Assembly: GCA_002409595.1 (NCBI GenBank) | Contig: DHNQ01000009.1 | Coordinates: 143,629-207,628, forward strand | Origin: Dysgonomonas sp. UBA5412 | GTDB taxonomy: Bacteria > Bacteroidota > Bacteroidia > Bacteroidales > Dysgonomonadaceae | Length of the DNA stretch: 64,000 nucleotides | Direction: 5' to 3' | Shown: in pieces, positions 36,076-43,696 of the stretch | Position numbering within the stretch: position 1 is the stretch's first letter | Layout: each line of letters begins with the position of its first letter | Made by a program: the position numbers and the translations under genes | The notes under the pieces: model-generated | Database searches by the model: none | Told to the model about the DNA's origin: nothing | The model's input: only the letters and a program-made list of their open reading frames with translations

Positions 36076-36705
36076 TTATTTTAGTATTTCAAACAAGTCT
36101 TTGTCCTCTTTTCTTATTTTAGGCTGATTGTTCATCCAGTCTTTTTCCGGATCACGATATCCTAAAGGCAGCAATATCGAAGCTGATAGATGTTGCTTTG
36201 GAAGATCCAATATTGCATTCAATTCTTCTTTGTCAAACCCTTCGATAGGTACAGAGTCTACTTTCTCATTTGCTGCTGCTACACACGCTATACCCAATGC
36301 TATGTATGTCTGATGAGTCAGCCAACTTTCCATTATATTCTTATTCTTATCAAGAAAGAAACTGATTCTTTTTCTATAATTGTTGCACCATTCATCTCCC
36401 GGATTCCGCTTAATTTCTATAAGTTTCATATAATCGTCCAGATCCATCTCTGAGATTTGAGTATATGAAGCGAAAACTAATAAATGAGAACTTCCTTTTA
36501 TGGGCTGCTGAGGACATGCTTTTTCAAATATCTGCTCCCTCAACTCTTCGTTCTCAACTACTAATATCTTATAAGGCTGCAATCCTAGAGAGGATGGAGC
36601 AAGGCTTATTGCTTTGAGTATTCTTTCTATTATTTTTTGTGGAACTTTTCTGCCGTTCATCCCTTTGCAGGCATATCTCCATTCCAGATCTTCTATTAGA
36701 TTCAT
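36076..36705 (-). CDS. nitroreductase-family FMN oxidoreductase
   Basis: A 209-residue NfsB-like flavoprotein. 'RYACKGMNGRKV' near the N-terminus, 'APSSLGLQPYKILVVEN' and 'LPLGYRDPEKDW' are family blocks for FMN and substrate. It would reduce nitro or quinone compounds with NAD(P)H. Last gene of the bactofilin-pepP operon, 32 nt after the carbonic-anhydrase-like gene. Confidence 0.88.
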   Translation of the reverse strand: MNLIEDLEWRYACKGMNGRKVPQKIIERILKAISLAPSSLGLQPYKILVVENEELREQIFEKACPQQPIKGSSHLLVFASYTQISEMDLDDYMKLIEIKRNPGDEWCNNYRKRISFFLDKNKNIMESWLTHQTYIALGIACVAAANEKVDSVPIEGFDKEELNAILDLPKQHLSASILLPLGYRDPEKDWMNNQPKIRKEDKDLFEILK

Positions 36706-36737
36706 TTTGTATTTTTATCTGTTTTGCACTGATTAAT

Positions 36738-37256
36738 TTATTCTTCTTTAAACCAACCTGAATACATCAGATAATTTTTAGCAATTTTTTGGTTCATTTC
36801 TTTAGCTTGTTCCGAATCTACCTTTTTTACAAATTTGGCAGGTACTCCGGCATATATACTTCCGGGTTCGACTTGGGTTCCACTAAGCACAACTGATCCG
36901 GCTGCTACGATAGCTCCTTCGCCGATTACTGCATGATCTAGCACTATGGCGCCCATGCCTATCAATGCTCCATTTTCTATCTTAGCACCATGAATTACGA
37001 CATTGTGTCCGACTGATACATCATCGCCAATCTCTACGACTGATTTCTGATAGAGTGTATGCAAAACGCTGCCGTCTTGTATGTTCACTCGGTTGCCGAT
37101 ACGTATTGAGTTTACATCGCCTCTCAAAACAGCATTGAACCAAATACTGCAATCTTTCCCTATAACGACATCACCCACCACTGTTGCATTTTCTGCCAGA
37201 TAGGTGTTTTCTCCGATTTCAGGCGTGAAGCCTCTTACTTCTTTTATTAATGCCAT
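36738..37256 (-). CDS. gamma-carbonic-anhydrase-like (YrdA-type) protein
   Basis: A 172-residue left-handed beta-helix protein with hexapeptide repeats ('GENTYLAENATVVGDVVIG', ...). Zinc-ligand histidines lie in 'GSVLHTLY' and 'SVGHNVVIHG'. Family members are gamma carbonic anhydrases or inactive relatives; activity cannot be decided here. It is 2 nt from the thioredoxin-like gene upstream. Confidence 0.88.
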   Translation of the reverse strand: MALIKEVRGFTPEIGENTYLAENATVVGDVVIGKDCSIWFNAVLRGDVNSIRIGNRVNIQDGSVLHTLYQKSVVEIGDDVSVGHNVVIHGAKIENGALIGMGAIVLDHAVIGEGAIVAAGSVVLSGTQVEPGSIYAGVPAKFVKKVDSEQAKEMNQKIAKNYLMYSGWFKEE

Positions 37257-37258
37257 TT

Positions 37259-38674
37259 TTATTTATTTAGATAAAAATCAAATAATTTTTCTAAGTTTTT
37301 TTCGTCTATTGACTTTGCTATGATCGTTTTGTTTTTATTCAAAACATAAACTGCCGGAATGCCCGTTGTATTATAATACATCCAGTATTCTGATTTGTAG
37401 TTCGGGTCGTGGCAGTTAAACCAATCGGTGAGTTGATGCTCATCGACAAATTTTTTCCAGTCTTGTTCGTCTGTCGAAATATTTATAGCTACTATCTCAA
37501 GCCCTTTATCCTTATATTTTGAATACAACTTTTCATATACTGCCGGAACAGAAGTTTGACAATGTCCGCAATGAGGGTCATAAAAATAAAGAATCAGGTA
37601 TTCGCTGGATATTTGGTTGGTTTCAACCACTTGTCCACTCATTGTCTTTAATGTAAGATTATGAGCCTGCATACCTATTCGGTTGTTCTTAATAGGTTCA
37701 TACATCTTCTTCAAGTCTGCTCTTTGAGTGCTATCTATCCATGGTAAATTTTCATTTTCTATATGGTCTTCATATAATTTTGCCCATATATTTTCGTCTC
37801 CCATCACATTGCTTTTGATCGACTGATTGGTGAGATAAGATAGCATATTCTCGAAACAGATAGCATTTCCTTTTGCTTTGGATACAAGCCTGCTTGCAGC
37901 TGTTGCTAATGAGTCGGGTACTTGTTCTACCCAGTTTCTCATGTAGGCATCTATATAACTGATCAGATAATTTGTATGCCAAAATCGGGGATCTTGAAGA
38001 TTTATATTATCAAAAAAATGATCTACTCCGTATTGTTTGTTTTGATTAAATTCATCTGCATTTTTAGGCTTCTCGAATGGGAGTTTTATCATTTCCATTC
38101 CTTTTGTAAAATGAGTGAACCAACTGTTAGGATTATCCTTTATCAATTTGTCTGTTTGCACTTGAATCTCATGTTCGATCTTCACTAAAGATGTGTTTAT
38201 CTCTTTGCGTTTCTTTTCGCTCAAAAGAGAATCGGTCAATTGTTCCTCTAATGCTGCCTTCTTGATATCTGCTTTTTGCATCATATCAAGATATTTCCAT
38301 AAAAGTTCAGTGTCAGGACTACCGGTTATTGTACTTTTTGAAAGATTGTTTTCATCAATATACATTTTAAGATTGTTTTGCCCTGCATCTAATAAAAAAT
38401 CTATTTGGAAATTCGGTTTTATATAAAGAAAATATTGTCCTGCATTCATTTCTTTATCAAAATTGAATATAGCCACTCCTTTATCCGAAAATAGAGTAGA
38501 ATCTTTAGCATAAGTCTGTCCGTTCCAATACTGTCCCAGATAGATTTTTTCACCCCTACGGGCAGAGTTCTCTATCTGCAAATGGAAACCGGCTGTATCT
38601 TTATTTACTATACACTGAGCCTCCGGATTAAAATATAGTAGGAGGCTCAGTATAAGAATGATATTATATTTCAT
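37259..38674 (-). CDS. thioredoxin-like protein with N-terminal DUF4369/DUF5106-like region
   Basis: A 471-residue exported protein (signal near 1-20). Residues 30-130 resemble DUF4369, the middle is helical like DUF5106, and residues 335-471 are a TlpA/ResA-type thioredoxin domain with 'HCGHCQTS' (active-site CGHC). Such periplasmic proteins reduce or shuffle disulfides in Bacteroidetes. Its start overlaps the end of pepP by 11 nt. Confidence 0.85.
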   Translation of the reverse strand: MKYNIILILSLLLYFNPEAQCIVNKDTAGFHLQIENSARRGEKIYLGQYWNGQTYAKDSTLFSDKGVAIFNFDKEMNAGQYFLYIKPNFQIDFLLDAGQNNLKMYIDENNLSKSTITGSPDTELLWKYLDMMQKADIKKAALEEQLTDSLLSEKKRKEINTSLVKIEHEIQVQTDKLIKDNPNSWFTHFTKGMEMIKLPFEKPKNADEFNQNKQYGVDHFFDNINLQDPRFWHTNYLISYIDAYMRNWVEQVPDSLATAASRLVSKAKGNAICFENMLSYLTNQSIKSNVMGDENIWAKLYEDHIENENLPWIDSTQRADLKKMYEPIKNNRIGMQAHNLTLKTMSGQVVETNQISSEYLILYFYDPHCGHCQTSVPAVYEKLYSKYKDKGLEIVAINISTDEQDWKKFVDEHQLTDWFNCHDPNYKSEYWMYYNTTGIPAVYVLNKNKTIIAKSIDEKNLEKLFDFYLNK

Positions 38675-40442
38675 TAGTTTTAGCTTTCAACCACTGTTTT
38701 TCGTTTTCTGTCAGAAGCGGTGACAGACGATCATATACATATTTGTGATACTCGTTGAACCATACAATTTCCTCTTCAGTCAACAACTCTTTTACGATAG
38801 GCGTTGTATCTATCGGACAGAGTGTAATTACTTTGAATGAATAGAAATCTCCAAACTCTGTTGTTGTCTCGTGCTGAGCCAAAATAAGGTTTTCGATACG
38901 TATGCCATAATGTCCGCCTCTGTATAGTCCCGGCTCATTGGATGTTACCATTCCCGGTTGTATAGTTGTTGGGTTCTCATTCATTCGTATGTTTTGTGGT
39001 CCTTCGTGTACATTAAGGAAATGACCGATTCCGTGTCCTGTACCATGCAGATAATTAAGTCCTTCTTTCCAAAGGGATTGTCTTGCCAATATATCTAACT
39101 GGCTACCTCGTGTCCCCTGAGGAAATTTGGCTCTCGAAAGTGCGATATTTCCCTTTAGCACTAGAGTGTAATCTCTTTTCATCTGTTCGCTCAATGGTCC
39201 TGCTGCTATTGTACGTGTTATATCTGTAGTTCCGTCAAAATATTGTGCGCCGGAATCAATAAGCAAAAAACCTTCGGGTTTTATGTTTAACGAGCTTTCC
39301 GGTGTAACATGATAATGTACAATTGCTCCATTTGGCCCATATCCGGCAATGGTATCAAAGCTTTCTCCTACAAAATTCTTCTGTTGACTTCTGTATTCAA
39401 CCAGTTTTTCGGGAATCAAGATCTCTGTAACATTTCCTTCGGGAATAGCTTTTTCCAACCACATAAAGAAGCGTACCAATGCCACTCCATCACGCTCCAT
39501 CGCATCGTTGAATCCTTGTATCTCAGTTTCGTTTTTAACACTTTTCATCAGATCAGCCGGAGACGGTATGTCTATAATACGATTGTCGGCAGAAATGGTA
39601 TTATATAGTTTGAATGTAACCTTGTTGCTATCAAGACAGATAGGCGATTTCACATTGGCTACATAGTCAAATATCTTTGTATATTCTGCAATGGTTACCC
39701 CTTGCGAGGTAATGTATTCTCTCGATTCGTCAGTCAGTTTTTTCGGGTCGATAAATAGAACAGTTTCTTTTCTCGATACAAAAGCATAACTTACTGCTAC
39801 CGGATTGCATTTTACATCGTTGCCTCTTATGTTAAATATCCATGCTATGGTATCTAATGACGCTACTAGAAGACCTTCTGCTCCTTTTTTCTCTATTGTG
39901 TCGCATATACGCGATATTTTCTTTGCGGCAGATTCGCCTGTATATTTTTCAGGCAGAACAAATATAGGATTCTGAGGAATTTCGGGTCTGTCGTGCCATA
40001 TGCTGGCAAACGGATCGTAATCGCTGATCAATCTTAATCCTTTTATATTCAACTTGAGAGTAAGTTCAAATGCCTCTTTGGCTGCATATACACTACCATC
40101 GATGCCAACAAACTCACCTTCATCCAGCTCCGATGTAAGCCACTCTTCGATGGTTGGAGTGTCGGGAAGTCCCTCTCTGAATAAGTCTATCTCTGTTTCC
40201 TTTATTTGGTCTGCCCCTTGCAAAAAATAGCGCGAATCTGTCCATAATCCGGCTTTCTCGCGAGTTACTACAACTGTTCCCGCCGATCCGGTAAAGCCGC
40301 TAATCCATTCTCTGGATGCCCAATGACTGGCAGGATACTCGCTTAGATGCGCGTCTGTACTGGGAATGATGAATGCATGTATCCCTTTTTCTTCCATAAA
40401 GCCACGTAGGGCATGGATTCTTTTGTGTATAAGATTGCTCAT
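38664..40442 (-). CDS. pepP: Xaa-Pro aminopeptidase (aminopeptidase P, M24B)
   Basis: A 592-residue enzyme releasing N-terminal residues next to proline. Two creatinase-like N-terminal domains (about 1-310) and a pita-bread catalytic domain with metal ligands in 'LIDSGAQYFDGTTDITRT', 'GTGHGIGHFLNVHEGP', 'SNEPGLYRGG' and 'RIENL'. The three-domain form is the eukaryotic-type/PepP long form common in Bacteroidetes. Follows bactofilin by 17 nt. Confidence 0.93.
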   Translation of the reverse strand: MSNLIHKRIHALRGFMEEKGIHAFIIPSTDAHLSEYPASHWASREWISGFTGSAGTVVVTREKAGLWTDSRYFLQGADQIKETEIDLFREGLPDTPTIEEWLTSELDEGEFVGIDGSVYAAKEAFELTLKLNIKGLRLISDYDPFASIWHDRPEIPQNPIFVLPEKYTGESAAKKISRICDTIEKKGAEGLLVASLDTIAWIFNIRGNDVKCNPVAVSYAFVSRKETVLFIDPKKLTDESREYITSQGVTIAEYTKIFDYVANVKSPICLDSNKVTFKLYNTISADNRIIDIPSPADLMKSVKNETEIQGFNDAMERDGVALVRFFMWLEKAIPEGNVTEILIPEKLVEYRSQQKNFVGESFDTIAGYGPNGAIVHYHVTPESSLNIKPEGFLLIDSGAQYFDGTTDITRTIAAGPLSEQMKRDYTLVLKGNIALSRAKFPQGTRGSQLDILARQSLWKEGLNYLHGTGHGIGHFLNVHEGPQNIRMNENPTTIQPGMVTSNEPGLYRGGHYGIRIENLILAQHETTTEFGDFYSFKVITLCPIDTTPIVKELLTEEEIVWFNEYHKYVYDRLSPLLTENEKQWLKAKTNEI

Positions 40443-40459
40443 TATAATGAAGATTTAAT

Positions 40460-40816
40460 TTATTGTTCTGTGTACATAACACAAGCTCCTTCAAACTGTG
40501 CACCCGGTTCTATTTCTATTATGCTTGTTTTTATGTCTCCATATAGGATACTCGAAGCTCTGAGGATGATTCTTTCTCTACATGTGATGTTTCCCTTCAC
40601 TTGCCCCAGAAGCTCAATATTGCAAGATTCGATGTTGCCAATAACCGAACTGCTGGCTCCGACCACGATCTTGCCTTTACATGTAATATTACCTTCAACA
40701 GTTCCGTCTATGCGGATATCTTCTTCTGCATTTATGTCTCCGGTGATTCGTGTCCCCGACGACAAGATGTTATGAGTATTAGCAGGTATCGCGATAACTT
40801 CTTTGATTTTGGCCAT
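40460..40816 (-). CDS. bactofilin
   Basis: Starting at ATG 40816, a 118-residue polymer-forming cytoskeletal protein: repetitive beta-helix with 'SSGTRITGDINAEEDIRIDG', 'EGNITCKGKIVVG' and 'YGDIKTSIIEIEPGA'. The promoter box at 40848-40841 lies downstream of the longer ATG at 40843, which rules that start out. It heads an operon of five genes running to the nitroreductase. Confidence 0.85.
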   Translation of the reverse strand: MAKIKEVIAIPANTHNILSSGTRITGDINAEEDIRIDGTVEGNITCKGKIVVGASSSVIGNIESCNIELLGQVKGNITCRERIILRASSILYGDIKTSIIEIEPGAQFEGACVMYTEQ

Positions 40817-40840
40817 ATTATTAATTAAATGTTTAGAAAA

Positions 40841-40848
40841 CAAACTTA
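40841..40848 (-). promoter_or_regulatory. -7 element that decides the bactofilin start
   Basis: Minus-strand TAAGTTTG at 40848-40841 overlaps the longer ATG; transcription should begin near 40,834, ahead of ATG 40816. Confidence 0.5.
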
Positions 40849-40963
40849 CTTAAAATTCGTCAGAACTGTGAAATTCTTTTTGAAAAATACTCTTGCTTTA
40901 ATTGTTTATAACATGATTTTGCTTCACCTGAGATTATAAAAGATTCGTTTTTTTGAAAATGTT

Positions 40964-40971
40964 TATCTTTA
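40964..40971 (+). promoter_or_regulatory. -7 element that decides the folB start
   Basis: TATCTTTA at 40964-40971, so the transcript begins near 40,978 and ATG 41001 is the first usable start; the ATG at 40953 would be upstream of it. Confidence 0.45.
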
Positions 40972-41000
40972 CCGTTTTAAATATAAAAACCGCGAGTGTA

Positions 41001-41354
41001 ATGAAAAGTTTTATCTTGTTAGAAAACATGATTTTCTACGCCCATCATGGTGTGTTTCATCAGGAAACCGTTGTGGGTAATACATATATAGTAAATCTCA
41101 AAATGGGGCTGGACTTAGAGCAGGCTTCTCTGTCTGATGATCTGTCTGATACGATCAGTTATGCCGATGTGTATGACTATGTTAAAGAAGAAATGATGAT
41201 CCCTTCCCGATTGTTGGAGCATGTGGCAGGACGGATATTAACTCGCCTGAAAAAGGAGTTTAAACAAATTGAGAGTATCGAAGTCAAACTGTCGAAACGC
41301 AACCCGCCTATTGAGGGACAACTTGACTGTGCCAGTGTTGTACTTATAGATTAA
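41001..41354 (+). CDS. folB: dihydroneopterin aldolase
   Basis: With ATG 41001 a 117-residue enzyme of folate synthesis. 'MIFYAHHGVFHQETVVG' with the usual 'HGV' block, 'ISYADVYDYV', and 'LLEHVAGRI' are family motifs; the C-terminal 'KRNPPIEGQLD' matches the substrate loop. One base separates it from the methyltransferase. Confidence 0.93.
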   Translation: MKSFILLENMIFYAHHGVFHQETVVGNTYIVNLKMGLDLEQASLSDDLSDTISYADVYDYVKEEMMIPSRLLEHVAGRILTRLKKEFKQIESIEVKLSKRNPPIEGQLDCASVVLID

Positions 41355-41355
41355 A

Positions 41356-41889
41356 ATGAGGATGAAAGTAAAGAAAATAACAGAATTGAATCGCATTTCC
41401 GTTGAGGAGTTTAAGGAAGTTCAAAAAACTTCGCTTGTAATCATTCTTGATAATGTACGTAGTCTTAATAATGTAGGATCGGTTTTTCGTACCTCCGATG
41501 CTTTTCTAATAGAGGCAATATATTTATGCGGCATAACGGCTTGTCCTCCAAACGCAGAAATACATAAAACGGCTTTGGGTGCAGAAGACTCTGTAAAATG
41601 GCATTACCTTGAAGACACGAATGATGCTGTGTTGAGTCTCAAAGATGAGGGTTATACTATCTGTGCTGTGGAGCAAGCTAAGGGTAGTATTATGCTGAAT
41701 GAACTTGTTGTAGATAGAAGCAAGAAATATGCGATTGTTTTAGGTAACGAGGTCAAAGGTGTATCGCAGGCAGTTGTAGATAATTGCGATTGCTGTATCG
41801 AGATACCTCAATATGGTACTAAGCATTCGTTAAATGTGTCGGTAGCAACGGGAATTGTTGTCTGGGAATTTTTTAAACAAATGAAGTGA
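41356..41889 (+). CDS. SpoU/TrmH-family RNA methyltransferase
   Basis: A 177-residue SPOUT protein. 'LDNVRSLNNVGSVFRTSDAF' (motif 1, with N-x-G-S-x-x-R), 'IVLGNEVKGVSQ' (motif 2) and 'IPQYGTKHSLNVSVA' (motif 3) are complete. It should 2'-O-methylate a tRNA or rRNA; the specific site is not evident. It directly follows folB. Confidence 0.88.
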   Translation: MRMKVKKITELNRISVEEFKEVQKTSLVIILDNVRSLNNVGSVFRTSDAFLIEAIYLCGITACPPNAEIHKTALGAEDSVKWHYLEDTNDAVLSLKDEGYTICAVEQAKGSIMLNELVVDRSKKYAIVLGNEVKGVSQAVVDNCDCCIEIPQYGTKHSLNVSVATGIVVWEFFKQMK

Positions 41890-41942
41890 CATTAGTAATA
41901 TTTTTCTTAGTTTTGTGATAACATTCTATTAATAATAATGCT

Positions 41943-43463
41943 ATGATAACAGATTCTGATAAATTTATTTTAGAGCAAAAAGGTATTTCGTTGGATGAAT
42001 TTCAAAAACAATTGGATAATTTCAAAACGGGATTTCCTTATTTAGATTTGTCCGCTCCGGCTTCCATTGAAAAAGGGATAAAAGTGGTTTCTGAAAATGA
42101 AGAGCAGGCTTATCTTGATAGTTGGGATGAATATAGGTTTTCAGGTAAAAAGATTATCAAATTCGTACCTGCTTCGGGTGCAGCCAGCAGAATGTTTAAG
42201 GATCTGTTCGAATTTCTTGAAGGGGATAATGCTATTCCTACGTCTTCGTTTGAAAAAGCATTCTTCGATGGATTGGATAAATTTGCTTTCTATGCAGATC
42301 TAAATGCTATTTGCCTAAAGAATGAAGGTAAGGATATAAATAAATTATTAGCAGAAGGTAATTATAAGGCAGTGATTCGCAATTTGCTCAAACCCGAAGG
42401 GCTTAATTATGGAAATCTACCGAAAGGACTACTTAAATTTCATAAGTATGAGAACTCTTCTTTGACTCCGGTAGAAGAACATTTGACCGAAGGTTTTCTG
42501 TATGCGAAGGATGGAAAAGGGGAGGTGAATATTCATTTTACAGTTTCTCCCGAACATCGTGCTTTGTTTGAAAATTTGATAAAGGCAAAAAAAGAAGGTT
42601 TGGAAAAACGTTTTGGAGTTACCTACAATGTTAGTTTTAGCGAACAAAAATCAAGTACCGATACTGTGGCTGCCGATGCGAATAATGAACCATTCAGAGA
42701 TGATGATGGTAAATTAGTATTCAGACCGGGAGGACATGGTGCTTTGATAGAGAATCTGAATGATTTGGATGCTGATATTGTTTTTATCAAAAATATAGAT
42801 AATACAGTTCCTGATAAATATAAAGAGGTCGAAACTAAGTATAAAAAAATACTGGCCGGAGTTTTAGTAGATGTTCAAAAACAAGTGTTTGAGTATTTGA
42901 ATCTGATTGACAGTGGAAAATATACCCACGACCAGTTGTTAGATGTTCTTTATTTTATTCAAAATGTGTTGAACGTCAAAAATCCGGACACCAAGCTGCT
43001 CGAAGATGCAGAACTCGTTCTATATCTCAAACGCAAATTAGATAGACCTTGTCGCGTATGTGGTATGGTGCGAAATGTAGGAGAGCCGGGTGGCGGTCCT
43101 TTCTTGGCTGTAAATTCGGATGGAACGACGTCTCCTCAAATATTGGAAAGTTCGCAAATAGATATGTCTGATAACCTAAAAGAGGATATGTTTAAAAGTG
43201 GAACTCACTTCAATCCGGTAGATATTGTATGCGGTCTGAAAGATTATAGGGGAGGGCAATTTAATCTGAAAAATTACGTTGATTACAAGACCGGCTTTAT
43301 TTCGATAAAATCTAAAAACGGAAAAGAGTTGAAAGCTTTAGAATTGCCCGGATTGTGGAATGGGGCAATGTCGGATTGGAATACCATTTTTGTAGAAGTG
43401 CCCATAGAGACTTTTAATCCGGTGAAGACTGTAAATGATTTACTTAGAAAGTTTCATCAATAA
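41943..43463 (+). CDS. DUF4301-like protein
   Basis: A 506-residue soluble protein. 'VPASGAASRMFKDL' and 'FRPGGHGALIENLNDLDAD' resemble the core of nucleotidyltransferases of the sugar-nucleotide type, which is the basis for the DUF4301 family as I recall it. Biochemistry is not known. A -7 element (TAGTTTTG) at 41908-41915 precedes it. Confidence 0.82.
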   Translation: MITDSDKFILEQKGISLDEFQKQLDNFKTGFPYLDLSAPASIEKGIKVVSENEEQAYLDSWDEYRFSGKKIIKFVPASGAASRMFKDLFEFLEGDNAIPTSSFEKAFFDGLDKFAFYADLNAICLKNEGKDINKLLAEGNYKAVIRNLLKPEGLNYGNLPKGLLKFHKYENSSLTPVEEHLTEGFLYAKDGKGEVNIHFTVSPEHRALFENLIKAKKEGLEKRFGVTYNVSFSEQKSSTDTVAADANNEPFRDDDGKLVFRPGGHGALIENLNDLDADIVFIKNIDNTVPDKYKEVETKYKKILAGVLVDVQKQVFEYLNLIDSGKYTHDQLLDVLYFIQNVLNVKNPDTKLLEDAELVLYLKRKLDRPCRVCGMVRNVGEPGGGPFLAVNSDGTTSPQILESSQIDMSDNLKEDMFKSGTHFNPVDIVCGLKDYRGGQFNLKNYVDYKTGFISIKSKNGKELKALELPGLWNGAMSDWNTIFVEVPIETFNPVKTVNDLLRKFHQ

Positions 43464-43574
43464 CTTTTGTTACTTTTTGTATAGAGGATGTTAAATATTA
43501 TATAGTATAATATGGTATCTGCTATTTTGACGAAAAAAAGAATAAGGAATTTTCTTTTCTAAGAAAAATATAAC

Positions 43575-43582
43575 TATCTTTG
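43575..43582 (+). promoter_or_regulatory. -7 element for the large secreted protein
   Basis: Perfect TATCTTTG at 43575-43582, implying a leader of about 107 nt before ATG 43697. Confidence 0.5.
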
Positions 43583-43696
43583 CCCATTCTAAGAGACACA
43601 TGAACTTTATAGACTGAGAGATGCCTTAATTTATGGCGATTAGTGTTCTTAGTACGAACAGTATATCATTTGACAGACTTTAATAAAACTTCAATA

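Noticed and set aside
43611..43660. CTGAGAG in the leader of the large secreted protein, resembling a thiamine-pyrophosphate riboswitch word
   Set aside because: The other conserved TPP helices and words are absent, and the downstream gene has no link to thiamine.
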